Assembly: GCA_025062325.1 (NCBI GenBank)
Contig: JANXAL010000112.1
Coordinates: 1-64,000, forward strand
Origin: Roseiflexus sp.
Lineage (GTDB): Bacteria > Chloroflexota > Chloroflexia > Chloroflexales > Roseiflexaceae
Reading direction: 5' to 3'
Length of the DNA: 64,000 bases
The position numbers and the translations under genes were made by a program. Under the pieces are notes generated by a model. It saw only the letters and a program-made list of their open reading frames with translations. It made no database searches and was not told where the DNA came from. This document shows, piece after piece, positions 22,929 through 32,368 of this stretch. The number at the start of each line of letters is the position of its first letter. Within the stretch, counting starts at the first letter, position 1.

Positions 22929-25718
22929 TCAGAAAGCAAACTGTACCGCCTGATGGCGTCGCTGCCACCATTTGAAAATTTCGTCCACCAGCAGCATAAT
23001 CGGCGGGAAGGAGAGCAGCATCATCCAGTGTTCGGGTTGGGGCGGGACAAAGTTGAAGAGTTCCGCCAGCGGCTCGATGTAGACCAGCGCCAGCATCAGG
23101 ACCACCGAGAAGAGCGTGCCAAACACCAGCGCCCGGTTGGTGAAGAGCCCGATGCGAAAGACCGAACTCCGGCGCGTTCGGCTAGCAAATGCTACGCCGA
23201 CCTGCGCCATCACAATCGCCATATAGGTCAGGGTTGTCGCCTGGGCATAGAGATCGCCGCTATCGTCCATTGGCATGCCTGGTCTCCACCCGGCGCTCCA
23301 GTACGCGGCAAAGAATGCCAGCAACGCCAGCGCTCCCTCCAGAATGCCCAGCATCGCAAAGGTGCGCAACATCGTTTCGCGGTCGAGCAACGGTGCAGTG
23401 CGCGGACGCGGCGGCTGTTCAAGAATGCCCGGTTCAGGCGGTTCAGTGCTCAATGCCACTGATGGCAGCAGTTCTGTTCCCACGTCGATCGCCAGCACTT
23501 GCAACACTGTCAGCGGCAACGGGATGCCAGCGACGACGCTGGCGACGATTACAGCGGCTTCGGCGACGTTATGCGCGAACACATACGCGGCAAGTTTCTG
23601 GATGTTGGCGAACATCGCGCGTCCTTCCTCGATAGCCAGCAGCAGGCCAGCGGGATGTTGCGCATTGAGCACAATATCAGCAGCAGCCAACGCAACCGCC
23701 GTTCCCGACGCGCTGACGACCACCCCGATTTCCGCCTGCCGCAGCGCGGGTGCGTCATTGATGCTGTCCCCCAGAAAAGCAACCACCTCGCCGCGTTGCT
23801 GCAACGCTTCGACGATCCGTCGCTTGTGCGCTGCATCCATTTGCGCAAAGATGACATCTTCCAGCGGCGCAAGCAGCAATCCCAGGTTGGCGCTGCTCAT
23901 TTCATCGAGGTCAGCGCCGGTGACAATCTGGACGTGCGGCGTATCGATCAGCCCTACCCGCCGCGCCGTCGCTTCGGCGGCCAACCCATACGCGCCGGTG
24001 ACGATGATGACCCGAATGCCTGCCTTGCGACACCCTTCGAGCAACTGGACGACTTCCGGCTGGGGCGGCTCCTGAAGCGCAGCGAACCCAAGAAACGTCA
24101 GATCGTGTTCAATATCGCGCGTGCGCCACATCATCCCTTCGTGCGGCTCTTCAAGCGTGCGCGTCGCGAAGGCGACCACCCGCTGACCGGTTCGAGCGTA
24201 ATCATCAATGATGCGCTCAATCTCGCGGCGCGTTGCGTCGTCGAGTTCCATAACCGCTCCTTGGCGCTGAATGGAGACGCTGAGCGACAGAACGACGCGA
24301 CCGGCGCCACGCACATACGCTGCCAGTTCGCGTGTTCCGTCGCGTTCGAGCGCCACCACGACGCTGCCGAGCTGGCGGCGTGGCTCATACGGGAAACTCT
24401 GCAACCGCACTACGTGATTGCCAATCGATGCTTCAGTGATGCCGCCGCGCGCCGCCGTCGCCAGCAACGCACCTTCCAGCGGATCTCCAACGATGTGCCA
24501 GTCGGGATTGCTGGCGTCGGGCGGCAACAGACGCGAGTTGTTGCATAACACCGCAGCGCGCAACACAGCGGTCAGATCGGGGTCCGACGAAACCCGCACC
24601 AGCGCACGTTCGTGCAGGAACGCGCCTTCTGGACGGTAGTTGCTGCCGGTAGTGGTGTAGACCCGTCCCCCCGCCCAGATGGCGTTGACCGTTAGCGCAT
24701 GGCTGGTCAGCGTTTCGACGCGATCCAGACAGAGCACTGTTGCTGAACTCAGGCTTTCGACGCCTGCCAGCCGACGCACCAGCACGCCATAGCGCGCCAG
24801 GCGTCGCCGCGCCAGCGCCAGCGCCAGCGTGACGGTCGGCAGCAATCCTTCCGGGACAAAGGCGACGATCATGCCGATGGCGAAGATGATACCAGCCTGA
24901 ATCGAGAACTGTTGCCCTAGAACCGTTAGCAGGAAGGCGCCGATACCGGCGACAACCGCTACGCGGGTGATAGTGGCGGCAAGGGTGTTCAGCGCCTGTC
25001 CTAGCGGACTGGGTTCGGTGCGGAGCGCGGCAGTGCTTTCGGCAATCGTGCCCAGAAGGGTTTGCATGCCGGTATGCACCGCGACCAGGCTGCCCTGCCC
25101 TTCAAACACCACGGTTCCTGCTAGCAGAATATTGGGGCGTTCCGCTAGCGCCAGCGTCGGGTCGGGCATAGCGCCAGCCACTTTGGTGACCGGCGCGGCA
25201 TTGCCGGTCAGCGCCGTCTGCTTGACGCGCAATCCCTCGCTGGAGATCAGGTAGCCGTCTGCCACGACGACCGTGCCCGGCTTCAGGGGCAGAATATCTC
25301 CGGGCACAACCTCAGTGGTCGGAATCTGGCGCACCTGCCCGGCGCGGCGCACATAGGTGGTTGCGGGGAGGAGTTGACGGAGGGCAGCGATGGCACGCTC
25401 GGCAAGGTATTCCTGCCAGGCAGTGAAAACACCATTCAGGAAAGCAACCGCCAGGATGACCCAACCAATAAGCGGCGTATCGCTGAAAAACGCCAGGAGA
25501 CCGGCGATCAGCAGGATCAGGGAAATCCAGTTGACGAACGACGCAATCAGACGGCGCAGGGTAGAGACCGGCAAGGTGTCGGCAATCGCATTGGGACCGT
25601 AACGTTCCCGGCGTTTACGCGCCTCTGTTTCATCAAGGCCGTGCGGTGCGGTTTGCAACGCAGCGCAGACCTCGAGCGGCGACATCGCCGCAAGCTGATC
25701 GAGCGAGTGGTCCGACAC
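22929..25718 (-). CDS. P-type ATPase homologue with degenerate catalytic motifs
   Basis: The 929-residue protein has the full P2-type layout: cation ATPase N-terminus, membrane segments (about 60-100, 250-300, and six near the C-terminus), actuator, P and N domains, and PEGL at 289-292. Key catalytic sequences differ from the family. TGES is TGNA (171-174). DKTGT is DRVET (332-336, aspartate kept). KGA is RGAG (470-473). TGD is TGA (574-576). GDGxND is GDSIND (650-655). Normal phosphoenzyme turnover seems unlikely, yet the frame is intact at full length, suggesting a sensory or scaffolding role. It starts 19 nt after nuoE and precedes a UspA-like gene. Confidence 0.88.
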   Translation of the reverse strand: MSDHSLDQLAAMSPLEVCAALQTAPHGLDETEARKRRERYGPNAIADTLPVSTLRRLIASFVNWISLILLIAGLLAFFSDTPLIGWVILAVAFLNGVFTAWQEYLAERAIAALRQLLPATTYVRRAGQVRQIPTTEVVPGDILPLKPGTVVVADGYLISSEGLRVKQTALTGNAAPVTKVAGAMPDPTLALAERPNILLAGTVVFEGQGSLVAVHTGMQTLLGTIAESTAALRTEPSPLGQALNTLAATITRVAVVAGIGAFLLTVLGQQFSIQAGIIFAIGMIVAFVPEGLLPTVTLALALARRRLARYGVLVRRLAGVESLSSATVLCLDRVETLTSHALTVNAIWAGGRVYTTTGSNYRPEGAFLHERALVRVSSDPDLTAVLRAAVLCNNSRLLPPDASNPDWHIVGDPLEGALLATAARGGITEASIGNHVVRLQSFPYEPRRQLGSVVVALERDGTRELAAYVRGAGRVVLSLSVSIQRQGAVMELDDATRREIERIIDDYARTGQRVVAFATRTLEEPHEGMMWRTRDIEHDLTFLGFAALQEPPQPEVVQLLEGCRKAGIRVIIVTGAYGLAAEATARRVGLIDTPHVQIVTGADLDEMSSANLGLLLAPLEDVIFAQMDAAHKRRIVEALQQRGEVVAFLGDSINDAPALRQAEIGVVVSASGTAVALAAADIVLNAQHPAGLLLAIEEGRAMFANIQKLAAYVFAHNVAEAAVIVASVVAGIPLPLTVLQVLAIDVGTELLPSVALSTEPPEPGILEQPPRPRTAPLLDRETMLRTFAMLGILEGALALLAFFAAYWSAGWRPGMPMDDSGDLYAQATTLTYMAIVMAQVGVAFASRTRRSSVFRIGLFTNRALVFGTLFSVVLMLALVYIEPLAELFNFVPPQPEHWMMLLSFPPIMLLVDEIFKWWQRRHQAVQFAF

Positions 25719-25737
25719 GACGCTCCTCGCAAACAGG

Positions 25738-26262
25738 TTATCGGTCTGCGTACCGCCCGGAGATGCTGAGTTTCTCGCCAGACTCTGCGCGCTGGCGGAG
25801 TTCTGCCAGCACGGCTTCGACCTTCTCCGGCGTGGTCAGGTCGTGGTAGTATTCCAGGTTCGCCTGCAACACCGGCGCGTGGTCGCAGTCTGCCAGGCAT
25901 TTGACCCGCTGCAATGTGAACATACCGTCGGGCGTTGTCTGATCTACTGGAATTCCCAGTTTCTCTTGCAAAGTGGCGATCAGGTCTTCAGCGCCGCAAA
26001 ATGCACATGGCACATCATCACACACCTGCAAAACCCACCTGCCCACTGGTTGCGTATACAGCAGCGAGTAAAAACCGGCAACTTCGAACACATCGGTCGG
26101 CGGCATATCGAGCAGGTCTGCCACTTCGCGCATAGCTGCATCGGTCAGATACCCGTACTCGTCCTGCGCAATGAAGAGCAGCGGCAAAACTGCGCTGCGT
26201 TTCTGAGGGTAGCGTGCCAGGATTGATTCAATCTCGGCGCCGTATTTTTCGATTAGAGACAT
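25738..26262 (-). CDS. nuoE: NADH-quinone oxidoreductase subunit E
   Basis: The 174-residue thioredoxin-like [2Fe-2S] subunit shows an N-terminal helical part (YPQKRSAVLPLLFIAQDEYG), VFEVAGFYSLL, and four cluster cysteines in CDDVPC and CLADC. An extra cysteine follows at AFCG. It is part of the peripheral NADH-oxidising arm of complex I. Normally nuoF follows; here the next gene is the P-type ATPase homologue, so nuoF must be elsewhere. The start MSLIEKYG at 26262 is preferred; an upstream ATG at 26277 is possible. A gap of about 270 bp separates it from nuoD. Confidence 0.93.
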   Translation of the reverse strand: MSLIEKYGAEIESILARYPQKRSAVLPLLFIAQDEYGYLTDAAMREVADLLDMPPTDVFEVAGFYSLLYTQPVGRWVLQVCDDVPCAFCGAEDLIATLQEKLGIPVDQTTPDGMFTLQRVKCLADCDHAPVLQANLEYYHDLTTPEKVEAVLAELRQRAESGEKLSISGRYADR

Positions 26263-26530
26263 ACCGGATTCTCGCATCTCATAGAGCGATCAACCAGATA
26301 TTGCACCATCTGACATATGGCGACTGTTCTCATGATTGGCGTTAACTGCGCCGGTCGAAGCCAATGTCAATTCACTTACAGATGGGGCCCCACTGTCTCG
26401 ATTGATGTTGATCGCTCTCTTAAGTTTACAGCATTTCTTGAAAAAGGTTGACACGAAGACCCAAAGACGCATAGCCTGCCCCAATACAACACGCCTTGGC
26501 GCTTCAGCGTCAGCCTTTGTGACAATCCTG

Positions 26531-27784
26531 CTAGCGATCAACCTCGCCAAGTACTGGATCAAGCGAGGCGATGAGCGCCACTAGATCGGCGACCAGATGA
26601 CCCCGCGCCATGTGCGGCAGCGATTGGAGATTGACAAACGAGGGTGCGCGAAAATGGACCCGATATGGTTTGGCGCTGCCATCGCTGACAATATACGTCG
26701 CCAGTTCGCCGCGCGGCGACTCGACTGCCGCCAGCGCATCGCCGCGCGGCGGCTTGAAACCCTCGGTCCACAACTTGAAATGATGGATGAGCGCTTCCAT
26801 GCTGTGCGTAATTTCGCTTTTCGGCGGTGGCGCAATCTTGCGATCTGGCGTTATGTACGGTCCTGGCCCAAGGTCGCGCAACCGCTGCAACGCCTGGCGG
26901 CAGATCGAGACGCTTTCGCGCATTTCTGCAATCCGCACCAGATAGCGGTCGTAAATATCGCCGTGGGTGGCGGTCGGGATAGCGAAGGAATAGGTTTCGT
27001 AGCCGCAGTAGGGCATGGTTTTGCGCAGGTCCCACGCCACGCCGGTAGCGCGCAGGCTCGGTCCGGTCAGCCCCAGCGCAATCGCCGCTTCGCTATCGAT
27101 AACGCCAATGCCTTGGGTGCGCTCAATCCAGAGCGGATTGTCGGTCAGCAGGGCTTCATACTCATCGATGCGTCCTGGCATGATTTGCAGAAACGCTTCT
27201 ACAGCGGCGTCGAACTCAGCCGGCAGGTCATACGCCAGTCCGCCGACGCGAAAGTAACTGGTCATCATGCGCGCGCCTGAGACCAGTTCAAAGATGTCGA
27301 GGATCTGTTCACGTTCGCGGAAGCTGTAGAGAAACACACTCATCGCTGCTAGATCGAGCGCATGGGTGCCGAGCCACACCAGGTGGCTGGCAATCCGTTG
27401 CAATTCGACCAGCAGCACGCGCGCAACGGTTGCGCGCTCCGGCACCTCGCACCCGAGCAGTTTCTCGACTGCCAGCACATAACTCAGGTTATTGGAGAGC
27501 GGCGCCAGATAATCGGTGCGATCGGTCAGCACGAGCGCTTTCTGGTACGTCTTGCTCTCCATTGTTTTTTCGATGCCCGTGTGGAGGTATCCGATATCGG
27601 GCGCCACATCGACCACGGTTTCGCCCTCGAGTTCGACCACCAACCGCAGCACGCCGTGGGTGCTGGGGTGATGCGGACCCATGTTCAGCACCATGGTCTC
27701 TTTCGCCCCTTCAAGCGCCGGACGGATAATCTGACTAGGCGCTGGGATGCTCAGATTGCGCGCGCGGGTGTCTGCAACGGTCAT
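26531..27784 (-). CDS. nuoD: NADH-quinone oxidoreductase subunit D
   Basis: The 417-residue 49-kDa subunit contains the conserved NMGPHHPSTHGVLRLV-ELEGE block at about 32-55, IGYLHTGIEKTMESKTY, and YVVSDGSAKPYR-like sequence (YIVSDGSAKPYRVHFRAPSF) near the C-terminus, ending DPVLGEVDR. It helps form the quinone-reduction chamber of complex I. It follows nuoC by 6 nt, so the two are tightly coupled. Confidence 0.96.
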   Translation of the reverse strand: MTVADTRARNLSIPAPSQIIRPALEGAKETMVLNMGPHHPSTHGVLRLVVELEGETVVDVAPDIGYLHTGIEKTMESKTYQKALVLTDRTDYLAPLSNNLSYVLAVEKLLGCEVPERATVARVLLVELQRIASHLVWLGTHALDLAAMSVFLYSFREREQILDIFELVSGARMMTSYFRVGGLAYDLPAEFDAAVEAFLQIMPGRIDEYEALLTDNPLWIERTQGIGVIDSEAAIALGLTGPSLRATGVAWDLRKTMPYCGYETYSFAIPTATHGDIYDRYLVRIAEMRESVSICRQALQRLRDLGPGPYITPDRKIAPPPKSEITHSMEALIHHFKLWTEGFKPPRGDALAAVESPRGELATYIVSDGSAKPYRVHFRAPSFVNLQSLPHMARGHLVADLVALIASLDPVLGEVDR

Positions 27785-27790
27785 CGCTGC

Positions 27791-28315
27791 TTACTCCTTC
27801 GCAAACGGCTTATGCGCGTAAATGCGATCCTGGTTGAAGGTGAACGCCACCTCTTCGGCGCCGAGCGGCACATCTTTCCGCAGCGGATGACCTTCCCAAT
27901 CTTCTGGCATCAGAATGCGGTCGAGGCAAGGGTGACCGATGAACTTGATGCCAAACATATCGAACGTCTCCCGCTCGTGGTAATTGGCGCCGGGCCAGAG
28001 TTCGGTCAGCGAAGGAACCGACGGATCGTGTTCGCTGACGCCGACTTTCAGGCAGATACGGTGGCGATTGGTGAATGACAGCAGGTGATAGACAACCTCA
28101 AAGCGCGGCTCGCGCCCAAGATAATCGACGCCGCACAAGTTTTCGAGGAAATTGTAGCGCAGTTCCGGGTCATCGCGCAGAAAGCGCGCTACGTCAACAA
28201 TCCGTTCCGGGCGAACGTAGACGCTCAAATCGCCGCGAAACTCCGATGACCCAAGGATAGCGTCCGGCAGCGCCGCCTGTAATCGCGCTAGGACCGTTGC
28301 ATTATCGAGCGCCAT
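27791..28315 (-). CDS. nuoC: NADH-quinone oxidoreductase subunit C
   Basis: The 174-residue 30-kDa subunit has the family block [18 protein letters not shown] and the signature [19 protein letters not shown] with [11 protein letters not shown]. It belongs to the connecting module of complex I. The start MALDNATVL at 28315 is the sensible one; the frame extends to 28369 without support. Confidence 0.95.
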   Translation of the reverse strand: MALDNATVLARLQAALPDAILGSSEFRGDLSVYVRPERIVDVARFLRDDPELRYNFLENLCGVDYLGREPRFEVVYHLLSFTNRHRICLKVGVSEHDPSVPSLTELWPGANYHERETFDMFGIKFIGHPCLDRILMPEDWEGHPLRKDVPLGAEEVAFTFNQDRIYAHKPFAKE

Positions 28316-28384
28316 TGGTGTTCTCCTGGCACAGAACCGGGTGGCAGGCTGCAGCGTGCATGCCCGCACTAGAAACCCTTCTCT

Positions 28385-28888
28385 CTAAGACAGCCGCAAT
28401 GGTTCGCGCAGCGTGCCGTCGAGCCGCATATGCCGAACCTTTTCGTGCAGGCGGATGATGCCGTCGATCAACGCCTCAGGGCGCGGCGGGCAACCGGCGA
28501 TATACACGTCGACCGGCACAATTTCATCAACGCCTTGCACGATGGCGTAGTTGTTGAACACACCGCCGCATGCTGCGCAATCACCCATAGCAATGACCCA
28601 TTTCGGATCGGCCATCTGGTCGTAGAGGCGGCGCACCACTGGCGCCATCTTGCGCGACACGCGCCCCGCGACAATCATTAGGTCCGCCTGGCGCGGCGAC
28701 GCGCGGTTGATCTCCATGCCGAACCGCGACAGATCGTAATTGGCGCCCTGCGCACCCATCATTTCAATAGCACAGCATGCCAGCCCGAACAACAAGGGCC
28801 ACATCGCGTTGGAACGACCCCAATTCACCACCTGCTCGAGCGAGGCGGTGACGATTCCCATATCGCCTGCTTTCTGCTCTATTCCCAT
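28385..28888 (-). CDS. nuoB: NADH-quinone oxidoreductase subunit B
   Basis: The 167-residue subunit carries the N2 [4Fe-4S] cluster ligands: adjacent cysteines in LACCAIEMM, one in GDCAACGG and one in [10 protein letters not shown]. It passes electrons to quinone. The ATG at 28888 overlaps the end of nuoA by 10 nt, with GGAG just upstream, so translation is coupled. Confidence 0.96.
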   Translation of the reverse strand: MGIEQKAGDMGIVTASLEQVVNWGRSNAMWPLLFGLACCAIEMMGAQGANYDLSRFGMEINRASPRQADLMIVAGRVSRKMAPVVRRLYDQMADPKWVIAMGDCAACGGVFNNYAIVQGVDEIVPVDVYIAGCPPRPEALIDGIIRLHEKVRHMRLDGTLREPLRLS

Positions 28889-29235
28889 CGCAAGGCTCCT
28901 CGCCGCCATTCATACACTATGCCAATCACCAGCACCGCGAAGAACACTCCCACCGCCGCTAGACCTGGAACGCCAAGTTGCCGATACACCAGCGCATAGG
29001 GGAAAAGGAAGATAATCTCGATATCGAACAGAATGAACAGCATCGCTACCAGGTTGAATTTGATCGGAAAGCGACGCTGCGCCGGACCAATTGGCTCCAT
29101 GCCTGATTCATAGGGCATCAACTTGCGCCGGTTGGGGCGCTGCGGTCCCAGGTAGCGAGAAAGCACCGTCACGAAGACGGCGATGAACATCGCCACCAGG
29201 AACAGCGTCAGAATAGGCAGATAGTCGATCAGCAT
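28879..29235 (-). CDS. nuoA: NADH-quinone oxidoreductase subunit A
   Basis: The 118-residue protein has three membrane segments and the family sequence [20 protein letters not shown]. It is a membrane-arm subunit of complex I near the quinone site and is the first gene of the nuoABCDE operon here. The start [12 protein letters not shown] at 29235 has a purine-rich AAGGAGC upstream. Confidence 0.94.
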   Translation of the reverse strand: MLIDYLPILTLFLVAMFIAVFVTVLSRYLGPQRPNRRKLMPYESGMEPIGPAQRRFPIKFNLVAMLFILFDIEIIFLFPYALVYRQLGVPGLAAVGVFFAVLVIGIVYEWRRGALRWE

Positions 29236-29312
29236 CAACGGCTCCTTGCTGCAACGGAGCAATTGGGGCGTCAGGCAGCGACGCCTGCGCAGAGGTATGC
29301 GGGATACATGGC

Positions 29313-29340
29313 ATTATACGCCCTTCCAGACTTGTGTCAA
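29313..29340 (-). promoter_or_regulatory. promoter of the nuo operon
   Basis: Reading leftward, a consensus TTGACA (29335-29340), a 16-bp spacer and a consensus TATAAT (29313-29318) lie about 75 bp ahead of nuoA. The -35 box overlaps the last codons of the upstream ogt gene, which runs in the same direction. Confidence 0.75.
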
Positions 29341-29867
29341 GATGCACAAAGTTCAACATGCGCCGCTTCGTGGGCGATCAGCGCGCGTTTCCGTTCGATC
29401 CCCCAGCGATACCCGCCCAGTGCGCCATTACTCCGCACAACCCGATGGCACGGAATGATCAGCGCAGCCGGATTGCTGGCACATGCCCGCGCTACGGCGC
29501 GCGTGGCGCGTGGGCGTCCGATCCGCTGCGCCACCTGCCGGTAGGTCTGCGTTTCGCCGTAAGGAATAGCGCGCAGTGCATTCCAAACCATCTGCTGAAA
29601 CGGCGTCGCTGCCACGTCGAGCGGCAGATCGAGATCCATCCGCGCTCCGTGCAGATAATCGAGCAGGGCGTCCATCCAGTGGTTGGGCAACGCTATGTCC
29701 CGCACGATGGGCATGGCACGAAATGCCCGCCTCAAATCGTTGACCAGCGCCGCCGGATCATCGCCGAGCGCCACTGCGCAGATACCGCGTTCGGTCGCTG
29801 CCGCCAGTACATGACCGAAGGCGCAGGGGGCAACTGTATACCGAACGACACGCCGAGAGGTATCCAT
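29337..29867 (-). CDS. ogt: methylated-DNA-[protein]-cysteine S-methyltransferase
   Basis: The 176-residue suicide repair protein has the acceptor motif IPCHRVV and the helix-turn-helix region GETQTYRQVAQRIGRP, followed by NGALGGYRWGIERKRALI. It removes O6-alkyl groups from guanine. The start MDTSRRVVRY at 29867 lies 2 nt after the stop of the DUF11 gene, so the two may share a transcript. No Ada DNA-binding domain is present, hence the Ogt-type assignment. Confidence 0.93.
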   Translation of the reverse strand: MDTSRRVVRYTVAPCAFGHVLAAATERGICAVALGDDPAALVNDLRRAFRAMPIVRDIALPNHWMDALLDYLHGARMDLDLPLDVAATPFQQMVWNALRAIPYGETQTYRQVAQRIGRPRATRAVARACASNPAALIIPCHRVVRSNGALGGYRWGIERKRALIAHEAAHVELCAS

Positions 29868-29869
29868 GT

Positions 29870-31135
29870 TCAGAGTCTCGCTTTTGAGCGTAGTGCCAGC
29901 GCCACACTGATCGCTAGCGCCATAGCCGCCAGCAACCATAGAACGCTCTCCGAGCCGCCAGCGCGCGGCAACGTCGCTGGCGCCGGAACCGTCGGCGTCG
30001 CCGCCACCCCTGCCGCTTCGCGTGTCGCCGTGGCAGTCGGCGCTCCAACTGTTGGCGTTGGGGTCGCGGTTGGAGTTGCCGGAACGTCCGTCGGGCGTGG
30101 TTGCGGTTCTTCAGGAGGCGACGAGGTTGGAGTCGCGGTTGGCGTGGGGGTCCGGGTCGCCTCCGCTGGTCCAGGAATGATCCGAATCGGAACTTCCGCC
30201 TGCCGCGGCGCCTGCACTTCATCATCAAATTCGTCGCGCACTCCTATGGCTTCGGCGCGGTTGATGAATGCGGCATCGACAGAGCGCAACGCTGTAAAGA
30301 CAGCAGTGACCGTAATCACTTCACGCGGGCGCAGCCGCGTCAGCCCCAGACCGGCCAACACATTGTCCCACTCTAGGATGCCCTGAGTGATAACCGGCGT
30401 GGAAATGACCGTTGGTGTTGGAATGGCGCTAGCGAACGCCAGAAAGGTCGGATCGAACGTATCGCGCAGCGGAATGCGGGTCAGGTCGGCGGCGCCATCG
30501 TTGCTGATTGTAATGGTGAACGTCAACGGCAATCCGCTGGCGGCGACTGTGCCGGTCAGCACTTCTTTCCGCACGATCACCTGTCCGCCGATGGCATCGC
30601 CAGCGCTGCTTCGCCCTTCACCAGTGTATTCCTGCCCGCCAAATCCCACAGCGGCGCCGATGCGCGCACGGTTGACTGTCGCTACACGCGGCGCAATCGC
30701 ACGAAAGACCGTGGTAATCACGATCGATTGCCCTGGATTAAGCGGACCAAACACCGTGTCGGTCGTCAGATCGCTCCAAGTGATTAGTCCGCCGCCGGTT
30801 TCCGGCGTGACGATGTTAGTTGACGAGAGCGGATCAGTCCGTTCGAGTTGCAGAATGCTCGACTCGTATTCATCGATCAATGGCAGCGTTGTGATTGAAA
30901 TTGTGCCGGTGTTCGTAATGCGAATCGTGAACGTCAATTCCTGACCAACTTGAATAACATCCGATCCCTGGATGCGCTTCGAGATCTCCATGCTCAACGT
31001 GCCGATCTGCGCGGGAGGCGCCGCTGTCAGATGACGCGGTGCAGCCAGGTAGCAGATTGCCACCGTCGCAGTCGCAACAATGACCGCAGCAGCGAACAGG
31101 CGCCATCCGATCAGCGGGATGTCTGGTGAGTTCAT
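29870..31135 (-). CDS. surface protein with DUF11 repeats and C-terminal anchor
   Basis: The 421-residue protein has an N-terminal membrane or signal segment (LFAAAVIVATATVAICYLAA) and two DUF11-type domains (each with TFTIRITNTGT or TFTITISNDGA). A long Thr/Pro linker of TPTPTATPT type follows. The end is a sorting-signal-like LPRAGG, a hydrophobic helix and RSKARL. It is probably displayed on the cell surface. The tripartite end resembles LPxTG sorting, but the motif is LPRAG and no sortase is in the window. It precedes ogt without a clear functional link. Confidence 0.82.
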   Translation of the reverse strand: MNSPDIPLIGWRLFAAAVIVATATVAICYLAAPRHLTAAPPAQIGTLSMEISKRIQGSDVIQVGQELTFTIRITNTGTISITTLPLIDEYESSILQLERTDPLSSTNIVTPETGGGLITWSDLTTDTVFGPLNPGQSIVITTVFRAIAPRVATVNRARIGAAVGFGGQEYTGEGRSSAGDAIGGQVIVRKEVLTGTVAASGLPLTFTITISNDGAADLTRIPLRDTFDPTFLAFASAIPTPTVISTPVITQGILEWDNVLAGLGLTRLRPREVITVTAVFTALRSVDAAFINRAEAIGVRDEFDDEVQAPRQAEVPIRIIPGPAEATRTPTPTATPTSSPPEEPQPRPTDVPATPTATPTPTVGAPTATATREAAGVAATPTVPAPATLPRAGGSESVLWLLAAMALAISVALALRSKARL

Positions 31136-31173
31136 AAGCGCTCCTGTTTGATGAGCGGCGACAACGTTCGATT

Positions 31174-31956
31174 CTATTCTCGCGGTCGAATCTGCCCGCT
31201 GCGCCCTTTCTCAGTAGCAGGCGGGTTGGATGGCGTTGTCGCTGAGGCGCGTTCACGCTCCTGTCGGGCTTGGTGTCGCGCCTCGGCATCCGCAATTATT
31301 AGGGTTACTGTTGCGCGGAACCCCCACACCGCCAGCAGCGCAGGCGTGATCAGGATCAGCAAGAATAGTGGCGGCCACATCGAGAGGCAAACGATGATAC
31401 TCATCAATACCTGGGTGACCAGGGTAAACAGCGGCCTGCTGAACGCCAAGACGAACGCATTACGAAACGCTAGGCGCACACTTGGACGCTCCTGCAGGAG
31501 CATCAGCGGACCCAGGTAGATCAGCAGACTAATCCACGCAACTAGGAAATAGGCGAACAACAGCGTCAGGTAGACGCCGATAGGCGCTTCTATCTGCGCA
31601 TAAAAGCTAACATTGACCAGGAGAACCAGCAGTCCGGCAAGCCACGCGCCGTACACCCCCCATCCAGAACGAGAGTGCCGCCGCGCGCCCGCTACAAAGT
31701 CGCCCCATGAGACGGTGCGCCCCTCGTGGATCCGTTGAGCGATGACGGTCAATCCGACGCTGGCTGTGCCCATGGGCAGCGTGGTCAACATGAGCAGCGC
31801 TGCAGCGCCGAATGGAGCGCCGCCGACCGCGAGGCCGCCTGCCAGCAGGGGAAGCGGCAATACGACGAGCAACCAGACGGTGCTGATCAGGGTGAGTGGC
31901 AGCAGGTCCTCGAACGTATCACACGCTGATTGCCAGAAAACCTGGAAAGGGTTCAT
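31174..31956 (-). CDS. DUF624-like polytopic membrane protein
   Basis: The 260-residue protein has about six membrane segments. The opening MNPFQVFWQSACDTFEDLLP and a loop with GRTVSWGDFVAGARRHSRSGW resemble DUF624-type membrane proteins. The last ~40 residues are charged and Ala/Arg/Glu-rich, presumably cytoplasmic. No catalytic motif is visible and its role is unknown. It is separated from the DUF11 gene by 38 nt and could share its transcript. Confidence 0.7.
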   Translation of the reverse strand: MNPFQVFWQSACDTFEDLLPLTLISTVWLLVVLPLPLLAGGLAVGGAPFGAAALLMLTTLPMGTASVGLTVIAQRIHEGRTVSWGDFVAGARRHSRSGWGVYGAWLAGLLVLLVNVSFYAQIEAPIGVYLTLLFAYFLVAWISLLIYLGPLMLLQERPSVRLAFRNAFVLAFSRPLFTLVTQVLMSIIVCLSMWPPLFLLILITPALLAVWGFRATVTLIIADAEARHQARQERERASATTPSNPPATEKGRSGQIRPRE

Positions 31957-32368
31957 CGTCTCAAGTGGTGCATGGATAACTATCGATATCGTTCATTGTA
32001 GCAGACGTTGGCGAGAGACCGTCCTGATCAGACCTCAGGCGCGTTAGGGCAGGTCTGAGACCCCCCTTACACACCGTCGTCTCACATCTGATGCCTGGCT
32101 TGCCTGCTGCGCCCCGCCCCGAAATCTCGGCCCCTCCCCACTACACACCGTCGTCTCGCATCGTGACCGTTGACGGTCTCATGAGAGGCTGCGGCTGAGC
32201 CTGTCGAGGCTGGAGCGCTGCTGAGATCGTGCAAGTCCCTTTGGGGCTCCCACATCCTGAGCGAGGGCTTGAGCCCGCAGCTCAAAGGACGCGCGACCTG
32301 GCGGTACAGACGCTCACCGGACTACATGGCAGATTGCGGATGCCTGGCATCAGCAAGGCTTCCTGCCT
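31957..32368. other. gene-free stretch with small repeats
   Basis: No gene is visible. The phrase ACACACCGTCGTCTC(A/G)CATC occurs at about 32068-32087 and 32141-32160. The sequence GGCTGAGCCTGTCGAGGCTGG near 32193 is the complement-strand form of a phrase also seen near 43970 (GGCTTCGACAGGCTCAGCC). The function of these is unknown. Confidence 0.6.

Noticed and set aside
22929-25718. Calling the P-type ATPase a simple frameshifted pseudogene
   Set aside because: The frame is open over 929 codons with all domains and membrane segments; only active-site motifs differ, which points to altered function rather than random decay.
26290-26562. 90-codon minus-strand frame in the nuoE-nuoD gap
   Set aside because: It overlaps the nuoD 3' end, has no ribosome-binding site and no similarity to complex I accessory proteins; the gap carries a degenerate repeat word instead.
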